Notes: a model not told the origin generated them from the letters alone. DNA of 64,000 nt from Actinobacteria bacterium OV450 (GCA_001298555.1 LJCW01000220.1:62001-126000); one strand, 5' to 3'. Shown: positions 8,843 to 18,479, numbered from the stretch's first letter. Made by a program: numbers and translations.

Positions 8843-10438
8843 ATGTCGGCACCAGGTCCCGCAGCCGGCCGGCGACGCCGTGCGGCCGTCCTCACAGCGG
8901 CGCTGGCCTGCTCGGTCCTGCTCGCCGGGCACGTACCCGCCGCAGCGGACGGTGCGCCCCCGGCACCCGCACCCCCCTCGCCCTCACCCCCGGTGACCGC
9001 TCCGCGGCTGGACTGGAGTCCGTGCAGACCCGGCAGCCCGTGGGACTGCGCCACGGCGAAGGTGCCGCTCGACCACGCCGCCCCCGCGGGCCGCACCATC
9101 GACCTGGCGGTCGTCCGCCGGCAGGCCACCGGTCCCGGCCGGCGCATCGGCACCCTGTTCGTGAACCCGGGCGGTCCCGGAGGTCCCGGGACCGTCCAGG
9201 TGCCGCAGAACTACGACGCCTTCCCCAAGGAACTGCGCGAACGGTTCGACATCGTCAGCTGGGACCCGCGCGGGGTCGGCAGCAGCACCGCCGTGAACTG
9301 CTTCGGCACCCCCGCGGAGGCCAGGGCCTGGGCGGCCCGCCCACCTGCCGGCTTCCCCGTGGGCGCACAGGAGCGGAAGGCGTGGACCGATGCCTACGAG
9401 GACCTCGGCCGACGCTGCGAGAAGCGCGATCCGGACCTGCTGCGCCACGTGTCGACCGCCGACACCGCCCGGGACCTCGACCTGCTCCGCCGCTCGGTGG
9501 GCGACCCGCGGCTGAACTACCTCGGCGTCTCCTACGGCACGATCCTCGGCGCCACCTACGCCAACCTGTTCCCCGGCCGCGTCCGCGCCATGGTCCTCGA
9601 CAGCAACATCGCCCCCCGGGCCTGGACCGGCGGCCCCGCGCAGGGTGAGCCCCGCACCACCACCTTCCTGCGGATGGGCTCGGACCGCACCGCCGCGGCG
9701 ACCCTGGACCGGTTCCTCACCCTGTGCGGATCGGCGCCCGCGGCCCGCTGCGCGTTCTCGGCGGGCAGCCCAGGGGCCACGCGCGACAAGTTCGACCGGC
9801 TGATGCGGCGGCTCCGGGAGCGCCCGATCGGCCCGTGGACGTACGCCAGGACGGTCGCCGACACGGTGAACGGCCTCTACATCGTCGACCCCGGTTGGCC
9901 GGCTCTCGCGGGCCGGCTCCAGGAGCTGTCGCAGGGCCGCGCCCCCGAGCCGCAGGCGTACCCGCCTGCGCCCCCGGTGGCCGAGCCGAACCCGTACCTG
10001 GGGGACGAGCAGGCGGCGGCCGTGTGGTGCTCCGACAGCCCCAACCCCCGCGACCCCGCCGCCTACCACGGTCTGGAGGAGGCGAGCGCCCGACGGGCCG
10101 GCGACGCGGGACGGTTCTGGACGTGGGCGGCGGAGGCCTGTGCCACCTGGCCGGCCCGGTCCGCCGCCGGGTACGACGGCCCGTGGAACACGCCCACCGC
10201 CCGTCCCGTCCTGGTGATAGGAACCCGGTACGACCCTTCCACGCCCTACACGGGCGCCCAGGCCATGGCCGGTGAGCTGTCGGACGCCCGCCTGCTCACG
10301 AACGACGGGTACGGGCACACCGCGCTGTTCAACAACGGCAGCCGCTGCATCAGCGGGTACGAGAGCCGCTACTTCGTCGACGGGACGCTCCCGCCCCCCG
10401 GCACGGTCTGCCGTCCCGACAGGATTCCGTTCTCCTGA
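8843..10438 (+). CDS. secreted alpha/beta-hydrolase, S33 tripeptidyl aminopeptidase type
   Basis: A 531-residue protein with a basic N-terminus (GRRRR) and hydrophobic segment, so it is exported. The ATG at 8843 has GGAGGG upstream. The catalytic domain has the oxyanion region NPGGPGGPG, the nucleophile in GVSYGT (Ser near 230), a C-terminal Asp in GTRYDPSTPY and a His in DGYGHTAL. The Streptomyces mycelial tripeptidyl aminopeptidases and SlpD/SlpE-like proteins share this layout and length. It probably trims peptides outside the cell. It stands alone, with about 200 bases before the next gene. Confidence 0.85.
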   Translation: MSAPGPAAGRRRRAAVLTAALACSVLLAGHVPAAADGAPPAPAPPSPSPPVTAPRLDWSPCRPGSPWDCATAKVPLDHAAPAGRTIDLAVVRRQATGPGRRIGTLFVNPGGPGGPGTVQVPQNYDAFPKELRERFDIVSWDPRGVGSSTAVNCFGTPAEARAWAARPPAGFPVGAQERKAWTDAYEDLGRRCEKRDPDLLRHVSTADTARDLDLLRRSVGDPRLNYLGVSYGTILGATYANLFPGRVRAMVLDSNIAPRAWTGGPAQGEPRTTTFLRMGSDRTAAATLDRFLTLCGSAPAARCAFSAGSPGATRDKFDRLMRRLRERPIGPWTYARTVADTVNGLYIVDPGWPALAGRLQELSQGRAPEPQAYPPAPPVAEPNPYLGDEQAAAVWCSDSPNPRDPAAYHGLEEASARRAGDAGRFWTWAAEACATWPARSAAGYDGPWNTPTARPVLVIGTRYDPSTPYTGAQAMAGELSDARLLTNDGYGHTALFNNGSRCISGYESRYFVDGTLPPPGTVCRPDRIPFS

Positions 10439-10635
10439 ACAGGTTCCGGAACACGGGCCGGTTCCGGCCGGTGCCTCTCGCACGCGAGTGCGCCGAGATG
10501 TGACCGGGGCGCCCGGCACCGGCGCATGCGCCGAGTTCGTCGATGCGTGCCGTGCGACTATGCTCCGGACAGTTGCCACCGCCTCGCGTAAGAACGGCGG
10601 ATGCCGCCACAGCGTGAGAAGGTTCGGGAAATACC

Positions 10636-13338
10636 GTGTTGATCGGGCGTCACGACGAACGGGCGGCCGTGGCCGCGGCACTGTCACCGGAAGCGGAGAC
10701 AGCCTCGCTGCTCCTCCTCGGTGATCCCGGGGTCGGCAAGACCGCGCTCCTCGACACGGCGGTGGCCGAGGCCCTTTCCGCCGGGACCAAGGTGCTCCGG
10801 GTCCGGGGCAACGCGGCGGAGACCGAGCTCGCCTTCGCCGGTCTGCACCAGCTGTTGCTGCCCGTCCTGGACCGGGTCGACGGGCTGCCCGCCCGACAGG
10901 GCGCGGCGCTGCTCGGCGCCTTCGGGCTCGGCGACGACCCGACGCCCCCCGACCACATGATGATGAGCCTGGCCGTACTCACCCTCACCTCACAGGTGGC
11001 ATCGACCCAGCGCCTGCTGCTCGCCGTGGACGATGCGCAGTGGGTCGACCCCGGAAGCTGCCAGGTGCTGGGCTTCCTCGCGCGCCGCCTCGCCGGGGAG
11101 CCGATCGGCCTGCTCGTCGCGGCGCGCGGCACCCACCGACCCGACTGGCTGGACCGGTCCGTGCCCGAGCTGGTGGTGCCGGCGCTGTCCTCCGCGGAGG
11201 CGGAGGAACTTCTCAGCACCCAGCCGGACCCGCCCACCGGCTCCGCCCGGCGCCGGGTGCTGGCCACCGCCGCGGGCAACCCGCTGGCGTTGGTGGAGCT
11301 CTCCCGTTCCGCGGCCCGGGACGGGGCGCTCCCGGCGGGCCGCCAGGTCCCGGTCACCGATCTGCTGGAGCGGACGTTCGCCGCGCAGGTCGACGCGCTG
11401 CCCGAGGCGACGCGCGAGGCGCTGCTGGTGGCGGCGGCGGCCGAGGGCGCGGGCCTCGCAGCCGTGTCGAGGGCGCTGCCGCCCGGTACCGACCTGGACG
11501 TCTGGCTGCCCGCGGAGGAAGCGGGGCTGATCCGCCTGCACGCGGACCGCCTGGACTTCCGGCACCCGTTGGTCCGTTCGGCGATCTACAGCGCCGCCCC
11601 GTTCACCGTACGCCGCCGCGCGCACCTCGCCCTGGCCGCCGCCCTGGAGGGCGACCCCGACCGCCGCGCCTGGCAGTTGTCCGCGGCGACGGTGACCCCC
11701 GACGCGTCCGTCTCCGGCGCCCTGGAGGCCACAGCCATGCGCGCCTTCGCCCGGGGGGCCATGTCGGAGGCCGTCGCCGGTCTGGAACGGGCCGTACAGC
11801 TGAACCCCTCCCCCAGCGAGCAGACCCGGCTGCTGGCGACGGCTGCCTACGGCGCGATCCTGGTCGGTGACATCACGCAGGCGGAGGCGCTGGGCGCCCG
11901 CGCCACGGAGCTCAACACCGATCCGGCGGCGGCCCCGTACATCAATGCGCTCACCGGTCTGATAGCCATGCTGATGATGCGCATGGACTTCGCGTTCGCG
12001 CGGGTCGTGCCGGAAACGGTGCGTGACGCGGCGCAGATCGATGCGAGCACCTCGACCATCGCGACGGGGATCGTCTACCACTCCGGCAACGCCGCGCAGA
12101 GGGAGCGGATCCGCGCGGTCCTGGCCACGCGCCGGCCGGAAACAGAGCCTGCGCACGCCTTCCACCTGTGGGACATCGGCGTGACCGACCCCTTCGGCGG
12201 CGGGAGCGCCGTACGCGGCCACCTGTCGGCCGCCGCGTCCGCCCCGGGCCGGGCCCCTACGGAGACCCACACGCTCGGGGTGCTCAGCATGGTCCTGGAC
12301 GAGACCGAGACGGCGGTCACCCTGCTCCGCGAAGTGGCCAACCCCCAGTGGGAGGACGCGGACGCCTTCCATGCCGGGATGACCGCCGCCGACCTGGCGT
12401 GGGCCAACCTGGAAAGCGGTCGCTGGGCCGACGCGCGCCTGGGTGTCGAGCGGTTGGCCGGGCGCTTCCTCGCGGGTGAGCGCAGCCACGGGGCGGCGCG
12501 CGCGCTCGCCGTGCTGGCCACGCTCCGTGCGCTGACGGGAGAGCCCGAGACGGCCTTGCGTCACGCGACGGCGGTGCTGGCCGTGACCGAGCCGGCCGGG
12601 GTGCTGGGCACCGTCGTCCGGGCCCGGCGGGCGGCGGCGCTCGCGGCGCTGGCGCTCGGCGACCCCACGGCCGCCTTCCACCACCTGCGGAGCCTGTTCG
12701 ACCGGTCGGGCGCTCCCGTGCACTACCACCTGTCGTGTTACGCCGTCGCGGACTACGCTGCCGCGGCCGTGCTCACCGGCCGCGCCGAGGACGCGGCGAC
12801 GGCCCTGGAGTACGTGTCCGCCGAGGTCGCCGACGGGGCGTCGGTGCGCCTGCGCCAGATCCTGGACCGCGCCGGCGCGCTGCTCACCGCGCCGGACGAG
12901 GCCGGTTCCCGGTTCGAGGCCGCGCTGGCCGATCCGGCCGGCCGGCGCTGGCCCTTCGAGCGGGCCCAAGTGTGGCTGGAGTACGGCGAGTGGCTCCGCC
13001 GCCGGCGCCGGATCGCCGAGGCCCGGGACGCCCTGTCCAAGGCGCGCGACCTGTTCGAGGGCTTGGGCGCGGTGCACTGGAACCAGCGTGCCCGGGCCGA
13101 ACTGCGCGCCGCCGGGGTCGATGTCGAGTCCGCTCCCCGCGGCCTGAACACCCTGACCCCGCAGCGCCGGCGGATCGTTCGGCTGGCCGCGCAGGGGCTG
13201 ACCAACCGCGAGATCGGCGAGCGGCTCTTCCTGTCGCCGCGGACGGTGGGGACGCACCTTTACCAGGCCTTCCCGGTCCTCGGCGTGACCTCGCGCAGCC
13301 AACTGCGCGACGTGGTGGATCAGGACGCCAACGACTGA
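10636..13338 (+). CDS. LAL-type LuxR-family transcriptional regulator with AAA ATPase
   Basis: A 900-residue regulator of the large ATP-binding LuxR class. Walker A GDPGVGKT lies at residues 29-36 and Walker B LLLAVDDAQWVD near 127-138. A long TPR-like helical middle follows, and the C-terminal about 60 residues form a LuxR HTH (LTPQRRRIVRLAAQGLTNRE then SPRTVGTHL). LAL proteins (MalT-like) commonly activate specialised-metabolite or sugar-utilisation genes. No obvious target is adjacent: the downstream AraC gene is 490 bases away. The start is GTG. In the last HTH helix GTHLYQAFPVLGV departs from the usual KTHLxRxYRKLGV pattern, so DNA specificity may be unusual. Confidence 0.88.
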   Translation: MLIGRHDERAAVAAALSPEAETASLLLLGDPGVGKTALLDTAVAEALSAGTKVLRVRGNAAETELAFAGLHQLLLPVLDRVDGLPARQGAALLGAFGLGDDPTPPDHMMMSLAVLTLTSQVASTQRLLLAVDDAQWVDPGSCQVLGFLARRLAGEPIGLLVAARGTHRPDWLDRSVPELVVPALSSAEAEELLSTQPDPPTGSARRRVLATAAGNPLALVELSRSAARDGALPAGRQVPVTDLLERTFAAQVDALPEATREALLVAAAAEGAGLAAVSRALPPGTDLDVWLPAEEAGLIRLHADRLDFRHPLVRSAIYSAAPFTVRRRAHLALAAALEGDPDRRAWQLSAATVTPDASVSGALEATAMRAFARGAMSEAVAGLERAVQLNPSPSEQTRLLATAAYGAILVGDITQAEALGARATELNTDPAAAPYINALTGLIAMLMMRMDFAFARVVPETVRDAAQIDASTSTIATGIVYHSGNAAQRERIRAVLATRRPETEPAHAFHLWDIGVTDPFGGGSAVRGHLSAAASAPGRAPTETHTLGVLSMVLDETETAVTLLREVANPQWEDADAFHAGMTAADLAWANLESGRWADARLGVERLAGRFLAGERSHGAARALAVLATLRALTGEPETALRHATAVLAVTEPAGVLGTVVRARRAAALAALALGDPTAAFHHLRSLFDRSGAPVHYHLSCYAVADYAAAAVLTGRAEDAATALEYVSAEVADGASVRLRQILDRAGALLTAPDEAGSRFEAALADPAGRRWPFERAQVWLEYGEWLRRRRRIAEARDALSKARDLFEGLGAVHWNQRARAELRAAGVDVESAPRGLNTLTPQRRRIVRLAAQGLTNREIGERLFLSPRTVGTHLYQAFPVLGVTSRSQLRDVVDQDAND

Positions 13339-13829
13339 GGCGGCGGTGCCGGGCAGGATGGCGCGGTGCCGGCGGTGGGCCCCGAGGCGGACGGCGCGCG
13401 GCGGGCACGTCGCACGGCAGAGCCTAAGTCACATGACGGATGGCACCGACGACGGGTGGAACGAGACTGGACGCAGCAGTCAGTCCAGTCCCCCGGAGGT
13501 TCCCGTGGTCCTCGTTCACCTCGCGCCCGGCCGGTCGCCTCGGCCCGGTTCCGGCCGGAGCCGGCCGCGTCAGGGCGGCCGCCGCGCCCGCGGCCGCGCG
13601 GCGACGACCGGCCGTTCCTGAGCCGCGCCGGCCACGCGGGCCCCTGAGCCCCCCGTCGGCCGTCCTTTCGCGTCGCGGTTCCCGGCGCCCCGCGCCGGCG
13701 CGGCGGACCCCGCAGGCGGATCCCGCGGACCCGCTCTTCCCTCTCCGATCCACGGCATCACGGACCGCGCATCCCTCTGCTCCGGCGCGGTCACGCACGG
13801 TGCCCGCACGAACGCACCAAGGAGTCACG
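13339..13829. other. intergenic region with a 8-bp dyad
   Basis: About 490 bases without a credible gene. It holds a perfect inverted repeat GACTGGAC (13465-13472) and GTCCAGTC (13483-13490) followed by a C-run; this could be a terminator for the LAL gene or an operator. The remainder is very GC-rich leader DNA before the AraC gene. Confidence 0.5.
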
Positions 13830-14786
13830 ATGTCCGTCGTGCTGTCCACCCTCCCCCTGTCGGCCACCGAGCGGGCCGATTACTGGCACAGCGTGGTGTC
13901 CGACACCTTCATACCGCTCGACGTCTCGCTGCACGAAGCCGAGCCCTCGGTGGGTACGATCGCCAGCGATCGGCTCGGCCCCCTCCAGATCTCCGTCGTC
14001 GAAGCGGGCCCGCAGACCGTGACGCGTGACAGACGCCTGATCTCCCGGGGCGGCGCGGAGTACGTCACGGTGACCCTGCAGCACCGGGGTACCGCCAAGC
14101 TCACCCAGGACGGACGCCAGGCCCTGGTCGGACCCGGCACCTTCACTTGTTCCGACGCCGGCAGGCCCTACAAGAGGGAGCAGCCGGACGGCTTCCGCTT
14201 CACCGCCTTCCGGGTGCCGAAGCAGGGGCTCGGGGTGTCGGACGGGGACCTGCGGGCGGTGACGGGGACCGTTTTCGCCGGCGACCGCGGGACGGGCGGG
14301 CTGGTGGCCGGGTACCTGACGCGGCTCGCCGAACGGGCCGCGGACTTCGACCCGTACACCGGCCGACAGCTCGCGATGACCGCCGCGGACCTGCTGACCG
14401 TCCTCGTACGGGAGCGGCAGGGACGGCTGAACCCCCACGCGTCGGAGGCGGCCCGCGGGATGCTGGCGCGCGTCAAGGAGTACATCCTGCTGCACCTGGC
14501 GGACCCCGACCTCTGCCCTGAGACGATCGCGTCGGCGCACCACATGTCCGTGCGGTACCTGCACAAACTGTTCCAGGCGGAGGAGGTGACGGTCGGGCGC
14601 TGGATCCACCGCGAGCGCCTCGACCGGTGCCGCCGTGAGCTCGCGAGGCCTTCGGGCTCCGCGCCGAACGTGTCCGCGGTCGCCCAGCGTTGGGGTTTCG
14701 TGAACCCCTCCCACTTCAGCCGGGCCTTCCGCGCCGCGTACGGCATGTCGCCCCGGGAGTGGCAGTCGAGCACCCGGCAGGCTTGA
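13830..14786 (+). CDS. AraC-family regulator with AraC-binding-like N-domain
   Basis: A 318-residue regulator. ATG 13830 is fixed by AAGGAG 6 bases upstream. Residues about 1-180 form an AraC-binding-like sensor domain of the type seen with NitR/FeaR-like regulators (start pattern ERADYWHSVVSDTFIPL). Residues about 215-315 hold the two HTH motifs, ending in WGFVNPSHFSRAFRAAYGMS and PREW. It is convergent with the next hydrolase, so its target is not obvious; regulation of the neighbouring redox and hydrolase block is possible but not shown. Confidence 0.85.
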   Translation: MSVVLSTLPLSATERADYWHSVVSDTFIPLDVSLHEAEPSVGTIASDRLGPLQISVVEAGPQTVTRDRRLISRGGAEYVTVTLQHRGTAKLTQDGRQALVGPGTFTCSDAGRPYKREQPDGFRFTAFRVPKQGLGVSDGDLRAVTGTVFAGDRGTGGLVAGYLTRLAERAADFDPYTGRQLAMTAADLLTVLVRERQGRLNPHASEAARGMLARVKEYILLHLADPDLCPETIASAHHMSVRYLHKLFQAEEVTVGRWIHRERLDRCRRELARPSGSAPNVSAVAQRWGFVNPSHFSRAFRAAYGMSPREWQSSTRQA

Positions 14787-14805
14787 GGGCGGTCACGGAG
14801 CCTGC
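14777..14805. terminator. bidirectional terminator across both stop codons
   Basis: GCAGGCT (14777-14783) pairs with AGCCTGC (14799-14805); the 15-base loop contains the TGA of the AraC gene and the stop of the converging hydrolase. The genes end 6 bases apart. Confidence 0.5.
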
Positions 14806-15806
14806 GGTCGCCGTTCGTGCAGCGCCCCGCGGAGTACGCGCGTGGCGAGCAGCAGGGCGGCCTGCGCCCCGCAGGTGGCGTGCAGGGCGTTGACCGCGAC
14901 GAAGTCGTGGAGGGCGCCTTGGACGCGTACGGCCGCGACGGCGACGCCGGCCTCCCGCAGCCTGGCGGCGTAGGCCTCCCCCTCGTCGCGCAGGACGTCG
15001 GCCTCCGCGGTGATGACCAGGGCCGGGGGCAGACCGGCGAGTTGGTCGGTGGTGGCCCGCAGGGGTGACGCGGTGATCTGGGCGCGCTCGACCCGGCTCG
15101 TCGTGTACTGGTCCCAGAACCACCGCATGGTGTCGCGGCGCAGGACGTAGCCGGTCGCGAACCGGTGGTAGGACCCGGTGTCGAAATCGGCGTCGGTCAC
15201 CGGGCAGAACAGGACCTGCTGAAGCAGCGGTACGTCGCCCCGGTCCTTGGCCAGCAGGGTCAGCGCGGCGCCCAGGTTCCCTCCGGCCGAGTCCCCCACG
15301 ACGGCCAGGCGGGTGCCGTCCAGGTCCTTGACGGCTCCTTCGGTGACGATCCACCGCGCGACGGCGTAGTTCTGTTCCAGGGCGACCGGGTAGCCGACTT
15401 CGGGCGACAGGTCGTACTCGGGGAAGACCACGGCGGCGCCCGCCCCGACGGCCAGTTCGCGGACCAGCCGGTCGTGGGTGGCGGCATTGCCGAGCACCCA
15501 TCCCGCGCCGTGGATGAAGAGGATCACGGGTAGCGTCCCTTCGGCGCCCGTGGGCCGCACGACGCGGACCCAGACACCTCCGGTGGGGCCGCCGGGCACC
15601 GCGAACCACTCCTCGTCGACGGCGGGCAGGGCCGTCGCGGCCGCCGCCTGGAGTTCCTCCAGCGCCTTGCGGCCGTTCGCCAGGCCGCGCAGGTACCCGT
15701 AGGGCGGCCGGGCGGCCGCCCGGGCCAGGGCGCGGGCCGCGGGTTCGAGCACCGGTTCGGGGCCCGGCCCGGCGTCGGCGTCGGTCGCCGGCGTCACCTC
15801 GGGCAT
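14793..15806 (-). CDS. alpha/beta hydrolase, hormone-sensitive-lipase family (copy 1)
   Basis: A 337-residue intracellular esterase of family IV. It shows the HGAGW oxyanion motif, the nucleophile in GDSAGGN, an Asp in EADVLRDEGEAYA and a late His in GALHDFVAVN. ATG 15806 is chosen because GAGGAG lies upstream. It is strongly similar along its whole length to the hydrolase at 21215-22174, sharing long identical stretches such as HDRLVRELAVGAGAAVVFPE. The two are therefore recent paralogues bracketing the LLM/amidohydrolase genes. Substrates are probably small acyl esters. Confidence 0.88.
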   Translation of the reverse strand: MPEVTPATDADAGPGPEPVLEPAARALARAAARPPYGYLRGLANGRKALEELQAAAATALPAVDEEWFAVPGGPTGGVWVRVVRPTGAEGTLPVILFIHGAGWVLGNAATHDRLVRELAVGAGAAVVFPEYDLSPEVGYPVALEQNYAVARWIVTEGAVKDLDGTRLAVVGDSAGGNLGAALTLLAKDRGDVPLLQQVLFCPVTDADFDTGSYHRFATGYVLRRDTMRWFWDQYTTSRVERAQITASPLRATTDQLAGLPPALVITAEADVLRDEGEAYAARLREAGVAVAAVRVQGALHDFVAVNALHATCGAQAALLLATRVLRGALHERRPQAP

Positions 15807-15879
15807 CGACAGCTCCTCACAGGTCCGGGGAAAGCGCAGGTGCCCGCACGACACGCCGCGTGACGAGGGGGGGGAAGGA

Positions 15880-16393
15880 TCAGTGGGCGGTGGAGCTCAC
15901 GGCTTCCTGGACCGACTCGGCGACGCGCTCGGGCCGGGACGGCGTGACCAGGTGGGAGGACTCGACCTCGACGGTGGTCGTGCCGGCCCGCCGGTAACCG
16001 AAGCGCTCCACCTCGGGGTCGACGGTGCGGTCGGCGGTGGCGGCCAAGCCCCAGGACGGCTGGGTCCGCCGAGCGGCGACGGGTGCGGCTTCGGCGAACG
16101 CCGCTGCCGTCAGCGGGCGTTGGCAGACGACGAACACGGCGGCGAGTTCGGGGGCGACGTCCGCCGCGAAGAGGTCCGGGAGAGGAGGGGCCACCCGGCA
16201 CCACCGGGCCGGGGATTGCGCGCACGACGGAGGCGACGTACGCGGCGCCACCGAGGAGGCCGCGGTGGGGTACCGCGGGGGCCGGCACGTTCAGGCCGTG
16301 CGCCGTCAGCAGGGGGACGACCCGCGCGTGGCCGGGGGCGTCGGCGAAGGCGCCGTGGACCAGGACGACGGCCGGCCGGGAAGCAGGGGGCAT
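15880..16393 (-). pseudogene. alpha/beta hydrolase pseudogene with internal deletion and frameshift
   Basis: The 5' part from ATG 16393 (GAGGAG upstream) reads like a normal hydrolase: PAVVLVHGAFADAPGHARVV and then VVRAIPGPVV. At that point, where the family continues VLVGHSYGG, the frame breaks. The 3' part resumes in another frame with DLFAADVAPELAAVFVVCQR and continues with a good C-terminus including ESSHLVTPSRPERVAE. The nucleophile elbow and about 60-70 residues are missing. This is an inactivated gene rather than an assembly slip, because both a deletion and a frame change are needed. It is on the same strand as the neighbouring hydrolases. Confidence 0.8.
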
Positions 16394-16625
16394 GGGGTGC
16401 ACTCCTCGAAGGGCCGGGGGCGGCGGTGAGGTATCGGGGCGTTGGGCCCCGGTCACGACGAGGAGGCTACGGGCGCCCGGCCCGGTGGCCTTGCCCGTCG
16501 GTGCTCCGCTTCTGGCCTCTGCGTGCCCGGCCCGCAGAGGCCGCCCCGTCGGCGGCCGGGAAACGACGCGACCCGCCGCCGCGCCGTAGGGCGCGGACGA
16601 CGGGCGTCGTGGGTAGCGGTGCCGC

Positions 16626-17261
16626 TCAGAGGCCGAACCGGCCGGGGCGCAGGGCTGCCAACTGCTGTTCGAACGGAACTACTTCGTCCTCATGTCGGGT
16701 CTGCGGCGGAGCGCCGGTCACCAGCCGCGCCAGCTCGGCGGCGGCCCGTTCGACGCGAACGGCGAGTGCGGCCGTCCGCCCGTCACCGGCGGTCCCCCAG
16801 TCCTCGGGGGCCGCGAAGACGGCGGTCGGGGCCACGGTGGCCCGCAGATGGGCGAAGAGCGGCCGCAGGGCGTACTCCAGGGCGAGGGAGTGCCGTGCGG
16901 TGCCGCCGGTGGCGGCGACGAGTACCGGCTTGCCGGCGAGGGCGTCCCGCTCGACGATGTCGAAGAAGGACTTGAACAGGCCGCTGTAGGAGGCGCTGAA
17001 GACGGGTGTGACGGCGATCAGGGCGTCCGCCCGCGTCACGGCTTCGAGAGCCGTCCGCAGTGCGGGCGCGGGGAACCCCGTGACCAGGTGATGGGCGATG
17101 TCCACGGCCAGCTCGCGCAGTTCGACCACCTGCACCTCGGCCGAGCCGGCCGACTCGGCCAGGCGGTCGGCGGTGGCCGTCGCGAGCCGGTCGGCGAGCA
17201 GTCGCGTGGAGGAGGGCAGGCTCAGCCCGGAGCTGACCACGACCAGCCGCACCGGGCTCAC
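16626..17261 (-). CDS. NADPH-dependent FMN reductase (CE1759 type)
   Basis: A 211-residue flavodoxin-fold reductase. It begins VRLVVVSSGLSLPSSTRLLA, giving the phosphate-binding loop, and has TPVFSASYSGLFKSFFDIVE, typical of NADPH:FMN reductases in the CE1759 family. That family was named for its pairing with CE1758-type LLM oxidoreductases, and the partner gene is directly upstream with a 4-nt GTGA overlap. It should supply reduced FMN to that enzyme. Function is confident and the substrate of the pair is unknown. Confidence 0.88.
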   Translation of the reverse strand: MSPVRLVVVSSGLSLPSSTRLLADRLATATADRLAESAGSAEVQVVELRELAVDIAHHLVTGFPAPALRTALEAVTRADALIAVTPVFSASYSGLFKSFFDIVERDALAGKPVLVAATGGTARHSLALEYALRPLFAHLRATVAPTAVFAAPEDWGTAGDGRTAALAVRVERAAAELARLVTGAPPQTRHEDEVVPFEQQLAALRPGRFGL

Positions 17262-18430
17262 CGCCGCACCTCGGTGGCGCCGGTGGAGCCGACGGACGGG
17301 ACGGTGGCCCCGCCGCCGGACGGGACGGTGGCCCCGCCGCCGGACGGGACGGTGGCCCCGGCCCGGGCGGCCGCCCGGGCCTCGTGGGTCGGCCCCTGCG
17401 GGACCGTGGCCGGCCGGCCGGCCGCGAACTCCTTGCGCAGCACCGGGACCACCTCCTCCCCCAACAGGTCCAGCTGCTCCAGTACGGTCTTGAGCGGCAG
17501 GCCGGCGTGGTCCATGAGGAACAGCTGCCGCTGGTAGTCCCCGAAGCTCTCGCGGAACGTGAGCGTCTTCTCGATCACCTGCTGCGGGCTGCCGACCGTC
17601 AGCGGTGTCTGCTCGGTGAACTCCTCCAGCGAGGGTCCGTGTCCGTAGACGGGAGCGTTGTCGAAGTAGGGCCGGAACTCGCGCACGGCATCCTGGGAGT
17701 TGCGACGTATGTACGCCTGTCCGCCCAAGCCCACGATCGCCTGCTCGGGGGCGCCGTGGCCGTGTTCGGCGAAGCGCCGCCGGTAGAGGTCGACGAGCCT
17801 GCGGAAGTGGTCCGTGGGCCAGAAGATGTGGTTGGCGAAGAAGCCGTCACCGTAGTAGGCGGCCTGTTCCGCTATCTCCGGGCTGCGGATCGAGCCGTGC
17901 CACACGAACGGCGGTACGCCGTCCAGTGGGCGCGGGGTGGAGGTGAAGCCCTGGAGCGATGTGCGGAAGCGGCCTTCCCAGTCGACCACGTCCTCGCGCC
18001 ACAGCCGGTGCAGCAGCGCGTAGTTCTCGATCGCCAGCGCGATGCCGTCGCGGATGTCGTGCCCGAACCAGGGATAGACGGGGCCGGTGTTGCCGCGGGC
18101 CATCATCAGGTCCACGCGCCCGTCGGCCAGGTGCTGGAGCATCGCGTAGTCTTCGGCGATCTTCACCGGGTCGTTGGTGGTGATCAGGGTGGTGGAGGTG
18201 GAGAGGATCAGCCGCTCGGTGCGCGCGGCGATGTGACCGAGCATCGTGGTGGGTGAGGAGGGAACGAACGGCGGGTTGTGGTGTTCTCCCGTCGCGAAGA
18301 CGTCGAGCCCCACTTCCTCGGCCTTGAGGGCGATGGCCACCATCGCCTTGATCCGCTCGTTTTCGGTGGGTGTCCGCCCGGAGGACGGATCGGGCGTGAC
18401 GTCGCCCACCGTGAAAATGCCGAACTGCAC
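17258..18430 (-). CDS. LLM-class flavin-dependent oxidoreductase (CE1758 type)
   Basis: A 390-residue luciferase-like monooxygenase. GTG 18430 is preferred (GAAGG upstream), giving the normal start VQFGIFTVGDV. The TIM-barrel landmarks VFATGEHHNPPF, STSTTLITTNDPVKIAEDYA and ARGNTGPVYPW are present. It forms a two-component system with the overlapping FMN reductase. The C-terminus is unusual: three repeats of GATVPSGG-like sequence from a 24-base tandem repeat extend the protein by about 35 residues beyond the family end. Confidence 0.9.
   Translation of the reverse strand: MQFGIFTVGDVTPDPSSGRTPTENERIKAMVAIALKAEEVGLDVFATGEHHNPPFVPSSPTTMLGHIAARTERLILSTSTTLITTNDPVKIAEDYAMLQHLADGRVDLMMARGNTGPVYPWFGHDIRDGIALAIENYALLHRLWREDVVDWEGRFRTSLQGFTSTPRPLDGVPPFVWHGSIRSPEIAEQAAYYGDGFFANHIFWPTDHFRRLVDLYRRRFAEHGHGAPEQAIVGLGGQAYIRRNSQDAVREFRPYFDNAPVYGHGPSLEEFTEQTPLTVGSPQQVIEKTLTFRESFGDYQRQLFLMDHAGLPLKTVLEQLDLLGEEVVPVLRKEFAAGRPATVPQGPTHEARAAARAGATVPSGGGATVPSGGGATVPSVGSTGATEVRR
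17294..17365. repeat. three 24-base tandem repeats at the LLM gene 3' end
   Basis: Units at 17294-17317, 17318-17341 and 17342-17365 begin GGACGGGACGGTGGCCCC; the third has a changed end. Read on the minus strand they encode GATVPSGG repeats in the LLM protein tail. The unit is a multiple of three, so copy number can change without a frameshift. Confidence 0.92.
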
Positions 18431-18479
18431 AGAGATCACCTTCGTCGGAACAGGGGGTGGGAGGGCTGCGTGCCTCCCG

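Noticed and set aside
10990..13302. 770-codon minus-strand frame inside the LAL gene
   Set aside because: The plus-strand gene has Walker A, Walker B and a LuxR HTH; the opposite frame is a codon-bias artefact.
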